Source of the DNA: Chaetoderma sp. LZ-2023a
Taxonomy: Eukaryota; Mollusca; Caudofoveata; Chaetodermatida; Chaetodermatidae
Direction of reading: 5' to 3'
NCBI GenBank assembly: GCA_034401795.1
Contig: CM067373.1
Span: 37,990,020 to 38,054,019, forward strand
DNA: 64,000 nucleotides
Below the pieces are notes generated by a model that saw only the letters and a list, made by a program, of their open reading frames with translations, did not search any database and was not told where the DNA came from. Shown piece by piece: positions 30,846 to 41,750 of this stretch. A program made the position numbers and the translations under genes. Within the stretch, counting starts at the first letter, position 1; every line of letters begins with the position of its first letter.

Positions 30846-32550
30846 AGTTCTTTGCCTAGATATGGAGAAAGCCTTTGATAGAGTTAACCATCGGGGTTTT
30901 TTAATACTTTAAAATCGTTTGGCTTCATGGATGATTACATTAAATGGGTCAAACTTCTCTATACCAATATTTTCAGTACTGTCCTTGTAAATGGTCATCT
31001 ATCTGATCCATTTAATCTGATCCATTTAATGTTACTAGATCGGTAAGGCAAGGGTGTAGCTCCGCTACTTTTTGTTATTGTTATCGAAGTGTTTGCCATA
31101 CAAATTAGAAAATATAAAGAGGTCACTGGTTTTAAGGTCCCAGGTTTTCCTGAAAATATTAAGTTGTCCATGTATGCAGACGACAGTACCTGTTTTTGCT
31201 CAAATATGCGGGACGTGGACAATGTTCTAAAAATTGCTGGAATTTATTGGAAGGCAAGCGGGGGTAAATTAAATATCACAAAAACTTCTTGTTACGTTTA
31301 GCCATCATCAGACCATGCTTTTGGCATTTCATGGCCTAACGGTCCTTTCATCATCAGACCATGCTTTTGGCATTTCATGGCCTAACGGTCCTTTGAAAAT
31401 TCTCGGTGTTCAATTTGGCCCTAATATCTTGCACGATGACATGTGGTCTGAAATTTACACTAAACTAACAAATAGTCTGAATTATCGGAAATCTCGGGAT
31501 GTCTCATTATTTGGAAAAAGTATAATCACCAAAACTATGGCATGTAGCAAACTTTATTATACAGGTTCAGCCTTTGTCCTGCCCAAAGCTTTTTAATAGG
31601 ACAATGTTCCTGTATTTATAGAACACTACCCGTACAGACTTTCTAAAACGGGAGTCTGTAATTGGATTGAAAATGGTGGCCTCGAAGTGGTAAATATACA
31701 AGTCAAATTGACTTCCTTTTTACTTATGCATATTTATTTATTTTTATATATTATTAAACGGGTCTGCAGTGGCCTGGACATATTGGCGAGGTTTCACATT
31801 AAGAAGTCTTAGGCCCGATTTCGCATCCAATTTGGTACCCCATGGGCACATGTTTTATCAAAAGTGCCTAAACGCATTTAGATTCATTCAAACAAACTAT
31901 TCTCGATTGGTTTGCAAAATTGTCTTCAAAAATGTTTTATAAAATGATAATGTCCAAAAATGTAGGGAAAATCGATTTACAAACCTATTTCCCAAATGTC
32001 AATTTTAAAGTTTCTTATAAAAATAATGTAGACAAATTTTTAGATCCGTGTCTAAAGACTTTGGGCCTACAAATTAACTCACGATATAGTTCCCGCCAAA
32101 GTCACGGTCTATAAACGATGGCCAACAGATTGAAATTGTGTATTTTGTTCAGGATGGGAAACTGTTAATCATTTATTAATCTACTGCCCTGAAATACAGG
32201 CCCTTTGGAATTTTGTAAACGTTTTTCAGTGTTCTTTCTAATAGCATGGTTCTATCACCAGAAATGATCAGATTTAACAATATACCACCAAGTATACATA
32301 TAATACTGATGTTATACTATATATTATCAATTTGGTAAAACATGTAATCTGGACCATAAGATGCGATGTATTTAACACAAAGCCTTGACTGGGAATGATA
32401 TGTGTTGTAGCTTTCTAGGTCGTTTAAAATTCAGGATTCTTGTGGACAAATTTAGATTAGAAACAGACATTTTTGAAAAATATTGGCTTAATTCGAATAT
32501 TTTCTGTAAAAAAGATCCGTCTGATCAATCCAAAATTATATTTAAGTTCT
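30846..32550 (+). pseudogene. LINE copy 2 ORF2, second half of RT and C-terminus
   Basis: LCLDMEKAFDRVNH (catalytic Asp kept) at about 30,846, FGFMDDYIKWVKLLYTNIFS, STVLVNGHLSDPFN, SMYADDST at about 31,170 and KILGVQFGPNI near 31,397. The C-terminal zinc motif is CVFCSGWETVNHLLIYC near 32,140. Each piece matches copy 3 at 47.1-48.7 kb. A 46 bp exact tandem duplication (31,303-31,394) shifts the frame, and a short taatctgatccatttaa duplication lies near 31,012-31,040. About 20 codons are absent between the two RT halves across the DIRS block. Confidence 0.82.
31303..31394 (+). repeat. 46 bp exact tandem duplication in RT
   Basis: catcatcagaccatgctttt and the following 26 bases occur twice at a period of 46. 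Confidence 0.9.
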
Positions 32551-32608
32551 GAAGTTGCCATCATGTATAACATATAATGCCCATATCTATTGCTACTGCC
32601 TAAGGCTG

Positions 32609-33790
32609 AAAATTAATTTTAATCTCATTTCATGTAAATATGTTGTATAGGTTTATTATTATATTTTGCTAATCTTGTTCTTCCCCTTGTTTTTGCAGAT
32701 GCGGTGGGGACAACACAGTGAATCAGGGTATATAGTTAAAATTATGCATGCTAGGCCACCGCATTTGGCAAGGGTAGTTTATTTCTTTAAAAAAAACAAA
32801 AAACATATATATTCCCCCAAATTGGAACCCGGGATGATACACGGCGCAAAATCGTGTGAAAAAACAAATATACACACGGAAAAAAAAAAAAAAATATCAA
32901 AGCTGACATGACATGTTTAAAAAAAAAATTATTATTTCAGCTCATTATTAAAAGAGGGCAGCGCCCCTGTTAACCGGGTGGGGAAAAAAACAAGAAATAA
33001 AGAAAAAAAAGAAAAAAAGAAAAAAAACTTAAGGGAGTGGGCCCGGGTCGAGGCCTTACCATTCCACTCCGGTTTGGCTGACACCCGCGATCACCCCAAA
33101 TGTGGTAATGAAATCTGAAGAATTATGCCTGCCTTCATTCACCTAAAAATGGCCAACACGAATCCCAGATGATTCCGGTTAACCTTTGTTGTCGAAGAAT
33201 TCCGTACCTTAAAATTAATTTTAATCTCATTTAATGTAAATATATTGTATAGGTATATTATGATATTTTATTAACCATGTTCTTCCCGTTGTTTTTGCAG
33301 ATGCGATCAATCAGGATGTATAGTAAAAGAAAACATATGCATGCTAGGCCACCACATTTGGCAAGGGTATTTTTATTTTTTTTAAATGTTGCCCCCCCAA
33401 ATTGGAACCCGGGATGATACACAGCACAAAATTGTGTGAAAAAATAAAAAATTAAAGCTGACATGACATGAATAAAAAATAATTGCACAATTAAAGCTGG
33501 TGTCATGAAAAAAAGATAAACTTTTACTTCAGCTCATTATTAAGAGGGCAGCACCCCCTGTTAACCTGATGAAAACCCCCAAAAAACTTAAGGGAGTGGC
33601 TCGGGTCGAGACCTTATCATTGCACTCCGGTTTGGCTGACACCGGCGATCACCCCATATGTGGGTGACTCGAGTGCATAATTTTTTCATGTGGGGGATGC
33701 GTTCACGCTATCCCTGTAATAATGAAATCTGAAGAATTATACCTGCCTTCATTCGCCTAAAAATGGTCAACGCGAATTCCTGATGGTGCG
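32609..33790 (+). repeat. LINE 3' module in tandem duplicate, about 602 bp period
   Basis: aaaattaattttaatctcat at 32,609 and 33,211 opens two divergent copies of the same segment. Shared landmarks are a pyrimidine tract ending gtttttgcag|atgcg, gcatgctaggccacc, gaacccgggatgatacac, aaagctgacatgacatg, cttaagggagtgg and ctccggtttggctgacacc. Related sequence follows LINE copies 1 (13.76 kb) and 3 (50.53 kb). No coding frame is supported. Confidence 0.75.
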
Positions 33791-34428
33791 TGTGATTTGG
33801 GAAGTCTGCCCTTGTCAGGTCCTTCCGAACAATTAAGTTTGAATAAAATTAGCCCAGCCGTTCTAAATGAGGGATGAGTATGTATATGGTCTTTTAAATG
33901 ATTTCCAGGAATTCTTTGGCGCAATTCTTGTCCACATACGGCGGCGATTGTGGTAGTCTTACGCCCCCCCCCCCCCCAGCCCCCCCCCCAACGTATCATC
34001 AGCTCTGTATCACTACAAAAATTGACGCGATCCACGTAGTGGATCCAGAGATACCTTGTCATTTACTGCACAGCGTCTTGTCTGCAAATCCTAGCAATAC
34101 TTTAGCGTCTGTTGCTGGACATTTACTGAGAAGAGTGGAGTTTCTCGACCAGTAAATAAAGTTTGAAAGCGTGGACATATCTCTGAGATGGGATTCACAT
34201 GGTTTTCGTGTGTAAGAATAATAATTGCAAGGGAGATAATCCCTCTCACCCTATGGTACTAGTACACTAGGTCGACATGCGTATCTCCTTTGGAGCATGC
34301 ATCGTATTTTGAATTATTATGTATATATTATCAAAAATACGTCGGTAACCTTTCACTGGTGCACGCGCGACCTTTAATCATGTGACAGCTGCTTATATAA
34401 CGGGGCCCATTTCTCCTAAAATGACCTG
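33791..34428 (+). repeat. LINE junction segment before copy 3, no gene
   Basis: Paralogous to 14,150-14,823, including aattaagtttgaataaaatt and ggtcttttaaatgatttcc. A C-rich run (33,964-33,988) makes a spurious Pro-rich frame. Confidence 0.65.
34391..34412 (+). promoter_or_regulatory. TATA-like element of the LINE leader
   Basis: gcttatataacggggcccat sits about 35 bases before the shared 5' UTR start. The paralogue at 14,753 reads gctcataaaacggggagcat. An internal promoter position is plausible; inference only. Confidence 0.3.
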
Positions 34429-34655
34429 GGGCCGATTCTAGTAATTCTGCTACCTCTTGTTGGTCTTGGGAACTTAATTACATTTTAAAATTTTAATTAG
34501 TAGGGCAAGCTTCGGCAAAGGAGGTAATCTCGTATGCAAACATTTTGCTCTCTGACGTGCCAGGTACGCTGCTGCAGCCCGTTGTCATGCTATTGATGGT
34601 TAGAACGGTCGATTTCTTCTGCCTGTTCGGAAAGCAAGGCTGAATGAAATAAATC
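34429..34655 (+). repeat. LINE copy 3, 5' UTR first part
   Basis: Matches 14,870-15,190 but with a shorter TTAATT core. It stops at gaaataaatc; the missing remainder resumes at 36,279. Confidence 0.7.
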
Positions 34656-34689
34656 GGTTATGCCTCTCAATGGCTGGGCCATATAAACT

Positions 34690-35100
34690 CGCAACGATTA
34701 TTTACCATAGGCTCTGCCAAGACGTAACTTTCTATTTGAAATGACTTCTTATAAAGCTTATAGGAACGTAGTTTGGGGTTATTATCAACGTCGCGAGTTC
34801 TCTAAACTAAGGTTAACTGCACATTCCCTACGAATTGAAAATACGAATTGAAAATGATATTCCCGACCCTAACTTCCAGCCGATGCTTGATTATGTAAAT
34901 TATGCGATTCTGTCAATGTAGAAGATGAAAAGCATTTATGTTCGATTGTGCTGCTTTTCTTGTCGAGAGTTCAACTGTTAGTAGTCTATCACAATGTACA
35001 ACATTTGACACACTATCTGAATTGCAAAGGTGACTGGGATATTATAAAAATTATTACCAGTTTTGTAAATACTGTCGCTCAAAAAAGAAAGACACAATCG
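34690..35100 (+). pseudogene. C-terminal fragment of a different LINE ORF2
   Basis: KLRLTAHSLRIE, then CKLCDSVNVEDEKHL (start of a Cys/His motif) and DWDIIKIITSFVN resemble the extreme C-terminus of CR1/Jockey-type ORF2 proteins. Broken by stops and a frame change. A 5'-truncated LINE copy ending near 35,245 would explain it. Confidence 0.5.
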
Positions 35101-35268
35101 CCCTCATAATTCTGCTGTCCGCCAATTACCCATATGTATATATATAAATTGTATAATTTGTTATTCCTATGACATACTAGTTTTATTTTTTGCATTTATT
35201 ATTCGTACTTGCAATATCCGCATGGTTGGGTTATTGCAATAAAGAATCTGAATCCTCCCTACCTGGGC

Positions 35269-35432
35269 AAAAACGCTAACATAGAATAACCTCCCTACCT
35301 GGCCCACCCACACCTCTCAAGCGCAGATAATACAAAGTGCAAAAACGCTAACATAGAATAACCTCCCTACCTGGCCCACCCACACCTCTCAAGCGCAGAT
35401 AATACAAAGTGCAAAAACGCTAACATAGAATA
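35269..35432 (+). repeat. 72 bp tandem repeat, 2.3 copies
   Basis: aaaaacgctaacatagaata starts at 35,269, 35,341 and 35,413. Confidence 0.9.
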
Positions 35433-35695
35433 AAAGACTATGTACAATACTCGTGAAATTAACTAGATCAGTAAAACGGCCACAATATCTTCTTATAGTT
35501 GAGGTAGTCTAGTGATGTTTTATGTGAATTACCTACACGTCATTATCATGAACGATGTAGAACGAATAATTAAATATTTCAAATAATTATGCTAAACCTG
35601 ATTCTGCAATACTTAGCTACTAAATAGACTGGTTGGATTTGGAGAAAATCTAATTTCTAGACGCATTTTTTGGGAAAGTTAAATTATTTTGTTGA

Positions 35696-35779
35696 ATATT
35701 TTGGAAATAATTTGACTGGGCACTGTTGCTGCCATAGGCACAGCCAGCAACAATGCGCAGTCAAATTAGTCTAAAAATA
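35696..35779 (+). repeat. Isolated hairpin unit of the GACTGG/GCTGTTGCTG family
   Basis: tttgactg...cactgttgctg pairs with cagcaacaatg...cagtcaaa, flanked by atattttgg on the left and ctaaaaatac on the right. Same family as the units at 3.7-4.85 kb and 12.96-13.55 kb. Confidence 0.7.
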
Positions 35780-36278
35780 CTTAACAGCTTACCTGTCGAG
35801 TTACCATGAAAAAAATGGCAGTTTGTGATGACATAGGTTCAAAGTATATAAAACGATCACAATATGTTGAATTTATTCCAGAAAATTTCAACTTTATCAT
35901 AGAAAATGTCCATTTGCAGAGAATTTACCGCTGGAATGGCTGGTTTGATTACCGAGCCAGTCATTCTAGTGGTGGATTTCGGGGATCATCTTCTCTTGGT
36001 CTGCAAATGGACGTTTCTTAGAGACCGCTCCAGAAATAGTTGTGGCTGATATGCGTTTTAACAGGTTATCAATCACTTGGTGCCATAATGATGCCATCAT
36101 TTAACAAACCATTCCACATCCACCAATTTGTTGGTAAATTCCAAATCATCGCCCTTTAATATACATGTGGACTCTTGTTAATTACTGTTACTGTTTAAAG
36201 GTATTATTGCTGTGTGTCTTGTATAATTTCAAGTGTGTCTTTTCATGACTGGCAATGTCTCTGTACGTACATTTGAAG

Positions 36279-36420
36279 CCATCGACAAGGCCGCGTAGAG
36301 TGTTTGATCGCTTGATAAACCTCTGTATAACTAAACCTCTGAATAGCGATGCCAATGTCTGAGTACCCAGTAAACGCATACTTACCTCGCACGGCTCTTC
36401 ACTCTGAATTCCTGTGCCCG
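36279..36420 (+). repeat. LINE copy 3, 5' UTR second part
   Basis: catcgacaaggccg, tgtttgatcgcttgataaac and gatgccaatgtctgagtacc match 15,194-15,290. Confidence 0.75.
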
Positions 36421-36599
36421 TTTCTGCAGCCTTTTTTCCGCATGAGGAAAGGGTGTATGTGCCCATTTTATGACAAAGTTAGGTACAGTTGTTACAGCAT
36501 CATGCCTGTCACAGAAAGTGTTAATTTGCAGGCTGGAGCATTCATAGTTAAAAATGTAATGGAAACCTTCGTTAGTTTGTAGGACCGATCTAAAGTATG

Positions 36600-37370
36600 T
36601 AGTTAATGGCGTTAACAGTGATAATGACGATGTTAGTGTATATAAACTTGAGAATTTATTTGAGTGGTACATTTGCCTGAGCAATAAACTGACCTATAAT
36701 AGACTGTTATCTATCAATTCCAAAAGGAGGTGGTGAGAGGACATATACCTTTACTTCTACCAGTGTTTCGGTGTTGAATGTCCGGGTACATTGGCTACCG
36801 GGTCATGTGAGTAATGCCTTTGTAAAGAAAGCATTAGCGCCATATGGTACTGGGCTTGTGTTGAAAGCGATTACTGTGCAACCTGAGGATGGGAGCAGGT
36901 GACTGCTGGGCTAAGCACAGCCATTCTACAGCTTAATGGTGAGCAGAGAAGGAACATACCTTATATACTCAATTTCTCCGAGGGGGGGGGGGTAATATTA
37001 TGGGAATCTTTATAGGGAGGATGCCCAGCTGCTGGCCTTACAGACAAGTGGGTCATGTTCGCCTGCGGTGCCCAGGACGAACTGATTTTAAACCATCCCC
37101 TAATGGTGCCTGGGCGGACATTCTTAGACAGCGACATATTGACGAAGGCATCGATCCAGAGGATGTTGGTGTAGAGCGACAACGTGCATGGCGGAGGCAA
37201 CATCTCCGACCAGAGGAAACCATTCTGTTGCAGGAAACATCAACCTCTCTGCCAGTTTCAGCACACCATCAGAATAAGGAGGCACAGAGCATATTGTCAC
37301 CATTGAAAACACAAAAACCCATCAGCAGAGAAATGAGAATACTGCTGAATCGCTTAAATTCATAGTGAAG
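36600..37370 (+). pseudogene. LINE copy 3 ORF1 remnant
   Basis: FEWYICLSNKLTYN near 36,657 matches EEWYIISTNERVYN of the 15.5 kb copy. VLNVRVHWLPGHVSNAFVKK near 36,770 matches RISIRINWLPPF. From 37,000 a frame gives QVGHVRLRCPGRTDFKPSP, the back half of the zinc knuckle and the KPSPNG block, then DILRQRHIDEGI. The front of the knuckle is lost at a G run (36,982-36,991). Several frame changes; inactive. Confidence 0.7.
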
Positions 37371-37880
37371 ATTAAGAACAGTTGGTGATGATGGATGGGT
37401 CATTTGATTCTGACAATGACGAGAAAGAGCCAGCTGGCCATGCAAGCGTGTCTAGTAAAGCTGTGAACAGGGACCCAGCTGTATGAGTGGTGAAACGGCC
37501 GTTTCCCTGAGTAGGGGGAAACAAGTCAGTGCTAGCCAGCCATTGCTCCACAATCCGATGATGTTAAAGTAGGAACAGAATGAAACTGCGGGTATGGCTA
37601 GTCAAAAGGTCCATAGAGGCCACCCATCTAGTGGTAGTAGGAGAGGGGGTAAGAAATTAGCTGTATCGCCATTTTACTGCTGTCCTGCACTCCTGAATGC
37701 TGTGCTGGTAATACAGGTGTAAAATGGCTGTCATTCTTTTTCTTAGCCAACTTGTCCTATTTTGGCTGATATGATACATTTCTTATATATTGTCAAAATT
37801 GTTTTCCTTTTTGCTTTGTGGTAGTAAAGTCACTAATAGGGTGGCGACATTTCTTGATGTTTTTACTGTTGTCGTTGTCC
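37371..37880. other. No gene seen
   Basis: Degenerate sequence after ORF1, with scattered stops. Confidence 0.5.
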
Positions 37881-37881
37881 T

Positions 37882-37898
37882 TGCGGCGGCGGCGGCGG

Positions 37899-37954
<56 letters not shown>
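37882..37954. repeat. (GGC)n followed by (CTA)n microsatellite
   Basis: About six ggc units, then about 18 cta units. They give artificial Thr, Leu, Ser or Val frames on both strands. Confidence 0.95.
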
Positions 37955-37989
37955 GTGGATGTTGCTGCTGCTGTTACAACTGCTGCTGG

Positions 37990-40085
37990 GCCATTCCATG
38001 GAAAGTGGCAATGAAATTGTTTCATTATTACTTGGGATAGTCAAATGACAGAAATAACATCAGGTTAACAGCGGTAGAAACAGTCATAACATTAGCACCA
38101 TTCAACTGCATTGCATAACGTTGTTAATACATCATAGAGAAATTTACAATAATTATCTTATGCTCTTTATATGATTCTGTTGTTCTAATTTAGTTGCATT
38201 TATATTTATTTTTAAGAGATTTAATGGTATTTTGAGAAAGTAAACTCAAATTGCATGGCATCTTTACCATACATTAATTGTGATCTTATTTTGAATACTC
38301 ACATCACCTGTAACACAAGTGCCACATTTATATAATAAAGTTTTCCTTCCAAGTCTACATGAATAAGGTTACAATTTTTAGTATAATATCAAAAGCAGTC
38401 ATCTTGGCCAATCATTTGACATACATTATAAAAATACTTTTGAAGAAATAATGTGAAGAATCAACTAGATTAAAGTGTAACACACGTGACGTCACGTGTG
38501 TTACATGAGTTGACTAGTATAAATAGCTAAATATTCAACTCCATTATGGTAGCTTTCCTAGGAAATCTAAGTTTTAATAGATATTCATTTGTTCATATTC
38601 ACTTTCACTCTGTTGTCTCATCAATTTATTTAGTAAATTATGGCATGGTTTCTTTAGTTACATCATGCAAATGTAAACACGCTATCTGCTTTTAAGAGCT
38701 CTATGAATCAACATTAGAGGACATGCATCTCACTTATATTTTAATTAAATCCATCTCCTTAAACGTTTCCTAGACAATATACAAAGAATTAGTGTGGCGT
38801 CGATAAGCAGCCTATTTTTATAATAAGTAAAATCGCAACATTACAGACAAACCATAATGCAGAATAAAAGTACCCAGTAAATGTTATTTTAAATCTGTCT
38901 ATCTAGAGGCACACTAATCCCAAACAGAGCATGGCTATGCATACCTGGCCTATGTGTGTTGAGTTCGTCTATATGTACCATTAGTTTAGTGATGATATTA
39001 TGGGCTTTATATTTTACATGTGTAGTTGCTACAGTTACTGGAACTAAACAGCCTACTTGTCATATTTTCTGACTTATCATTAATCGATTGTAGCTGAAAC
39101 AAGTTATGCCCCTAGAACAGTACATGTTTCGTAACACTTACTCATGTATCAACCATAATGAGTCAATTTACTAGGAACAGTAAGTGACAGTCACATAGGA
39201 CAATTACCCGACGGGCGTCAGTGTGCGTAAAATGTCTCCAAGCCAATGCATAATTGTAAAATTTAAGACACGTAACTGGTCTTCCTTTCAGAGGTTTAGA
39301 TAGTATTGTCAATGTAGTTAATGAGATTCATTTTATACTTTTATATGGCGTGAATCTTCTGATATAACACATTTGGATGTCATGAGAATAGTTCTCTGTA
39401 GTGCTGTAACTTTTGATGTCTAAATGGCAGGCAGTAATTGAATGTCATCATTCACGCCTATTCCATATGATGCTGTACATATGTTTTGTCTAGTGAAATA
39501 ATATATATAATTAACCAGATTTGCTACCAATATAATCATACATGTAAATCATGTTTTATCTCTGATCATAGACTAACAGTCATGTCTGTGACGATTGCAA
39601 ATATTTCTCTAAGTTAACCCATGATGTATAGCAGGATTGTATAGCAGGATGCTACTTTTCCTGAAGTGTAATAAGACAAGATATTAATTTTGCAGATGAG
39701 CATTAAATGTGTATTTAAAGACAGCTTTAAAAGGAAAGTTCTTTATGTAACCCACGCGACGTGGCACAGTTTCACATGAAATTGGAGGTATCTAAATGTT
39801 GGTGATCTAGAAACTTGTCGTTGACAGAGGTAGAGAACTAGCCATATTACTTCAAATTAAATACTCCATACACATCACAGTTTAAGGTGTTTTTTACAAA
39901 TTCGTTTGATGTAACACACGTTACAGGCACAAAATGATTCACATAGGAAGTTTCTGCATATAATCCAAACGTTACCCTGTAATTCAAGACTAAATACCTC
40001 ATGCCAACATATGGTAGTATAAATATTTCTTTTCTTGTTCCGAAAATATTTTTGTGACTTCTCTGAAATGTAACACACGTGACAT
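37990..40085. other. AT-rich 2.1 kb stretch without a gene
   Basis: Bounded by gggccattccatgg (37,988) and catggaatgggcc (40,083), which are inverted to each other. The interior has no long frame. It holds a 28 bp perfect palindrome (38,477-38,504) and related half-sites near 39,746, 39,911 and 40,070. This could be a non-autonomous element. Confidence 0.45.
38477..38504. promoter_or_regulatory. 28 bp perfect palindrome, E-box/CRE/E-box
   Basis: gtaacacacgtgac followed by its exact reverse complement. It contains CACGTG, TGACGTCA and CACGTG in overlap, consensus sites for bHLH and bZIP (CREB/ATF) factors. Whether it is bound is unknown. Confidence 0.6.
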
Positions 40086-40145
40086 GGAATGGGCCTGCTG
40101 CTACTCCTTATACTCCGACTCCTCCGCTTCCTCCTCTTGTTACAG

Positions 40146-40148
40146 CTA

Positions 40149-40180
<32 letters not shown>
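40146..40180. repeat. (CTA)n microsatellite
   Basis: About ten cta units, then Pro-codon-rich cct/gcc sequence; all frames here look low-complexity. Confidence 0.9.
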
Positions 40181-40598
40181 CCTCCTCCAACAGCCGCCGC
40201 CACTGCTGCTGCTCTTACTGCCATCTCAACTCCCCATGCTGCCGTTACCGCCGGAGTCGCTGCCCCTTTCCGAATAGCATGCGTTTTGAAACTTTGCAAA
40301 CAAATATGCTGCTGTGGGAATTGTGATTAGTCCCTTCTGCTGCGGTGGCTTGCCTTTCTGTAAATAAATATTGTAAGTATATGAAATTACGTATCATGGA
40401 CAGGGTATTAGGTGTGGTGGTATATTGTTTTAATACTGTTGCTATTATTGCCGCAATTACGGCTTACACCACTGCTAATACTGACCTTACTTATGTCTAT
40501 CCTGGTCTATCCTACTGCTACTCCCGCACTCATTTTTTCATTCACTTGTCCGTCCATATAGTGTATGGGCATATGTCACATTTTCTAGGTTTGTGGTA

Positions 40599-40730
40599 AT
40601 TTTGGTAGATTCTTGGCAATCATGTTTAAGCATATGTGGAACCATCCGTGATTATGAAAATAATGGGTGCCAATTTTTCTATTAATATTTAGGGCCTCCA
40701 ATTTGAATTTCAAAATATCTGCCTTTAATC
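40599..40730 (+). repeat. Left inverted repeat of the 4.8 kb unit
   Basis: Pairs with 45,235-45,352 on the other strand; the exact 20-mer is attaatatttagggcctcca. Confidence 0.65.
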
Positions 40731-41154
40731 GCCCAATTCCTAGGAGGATGTTGAACTGAGGTGTTGTAAAAACATAATCTCAGACGACATAGACACAATA
40801 TCGATGATACATTAATTGTCAAATGTTGCTTTAAAATGACTCACTCTAGATCCCCAAAACACAGCAGATTGTATGAACTAGCAGTATAAATGTTGTTCAA
40901 CAGATGTCCTACTTCGATACTTTTCCTTCAATCATCTAGGTCTTGGCCAATCATTACTGGTGTAATGTTCGAGTAAGTCTCTTCTCCTCCACATTTATAC
41001 AGTTCGCTACAGACCTCATTGTTTCCTCTGCATGAACATCTTCTTGAACACTTGACATTTGACGAGTTGTAGTACTGTGGAGCGAGAGGAGCTGGTACAA
41101 CCTGATACAGAACTGGTAGAGGTTTATCACTTTGCTCTCACCATCAGATGGGTT

Positions 41155-41750
41155 CAATACCATTTCCTGGTGCCAGATATTGGCCTGAACAGGGAGTGGA
41201 GAAATTCTTCACAGCCACGAATCACTTCAATGGATGGTTCCTCTCCTTCGCATAGACCTGTCAGTGTCTCCAGAACGAAAGCACCTGCCTTCATGAAGGT
41301 TGCAAACCAGAAAAGGGAGTGGAGAAATTCTTCACAGCCACGAATCACTTCAATGGATGGTTCCTCTCCTTCTCATAGACCTGTCAGTGTCTCCAGAACG
41401 AAAGCACCTGCCTTCATGAAGGCTGCAAACCACCCATTCTTTTCCTTTCCATAGATATACCCAATTGTATCACATCCTGTGAGAGCAGGCCAGTTGATCA
41501 ATGCTGCTGCTTTGTCTGGGCCAAGCTTGTCATATAATGGCTGTAAGTAGACTTTGTGTCGACGTTCGCTTATGCCCATGATTATTGCCTGATTTCTGCC
41601 CAGTTGTGGTGTTCTGCGAAGAGTCAACAGTTACCCATCTGTGTCTTGTTAATGTATGTGGATCTTCATCCCGTCGGTTACAACTTCTACAGCATGGTAA
41701 ATCATAAGTATCCGCATATTCCAGCTGTCCTTGTCTCGCATTCATAATTC
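41155..41750 (-). pseudogene. Uncharacterised gene 2, C-terminal part (GCDT motif)
   Basis: Minus-strand frames read LRRTPQLG, YLQPLYDKLGPDKAAALINW and PALTGCDTIGYIYGKEKNGW, then a FMKAGAFVLETLTGL block and IEVIRGCEEFLHSLF. The P.L.GCDT.....GK pattern is one I recall from a large uncharacterised family repeated in many invertebrate genomes. The upstream frame (41,530-41,745) has CCRSCNRRDEDPHT. An exact-length 123 bp duplication (41 codons) repeats the FMKAGAF block in frame. Function unknown. Confidence 0.55.
41191..41436 (-). repeat. 123 bp tandem duplication, in frame
   Basis: agggagtggagaaattcttc starts at 41,191 and 41,314. The two units differ by only a few bases and keep the reading frame (41 codons each). 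Confidence 0.9.

Larger units (their letters stand above)
34656..36278. mobile_element. 1.6 kb insert in LINE copy 3 5' UTR
   Basis: Separates two halves of the leader. Contents: a LINE C-terminal fragment (34,690-35,100), a tail-like ataaagaatctgaatc, a 72 bp tandem repeat, an AT-rich stretch and one hairpin unit (35,696-35,779). The frame at 35,806-36,021 is unassigned. Probably a composite of more than one insertion. Confidence 0.5.

Noticed and set aside
37783..38048. Poly-Thr, poly-Ser, poly-Leu and poly-Val frames
   Set aside because: All four are readings of the same CTA microsatellite.
40054..40330. Plus-strand Pro/Ala/Thr-rich frames resembling a secreted or antifreeze-like repeat protein
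   Set aside because: Low-complexity readings of CTA/CCT/GCC repeats with no signal peptide or stable start.
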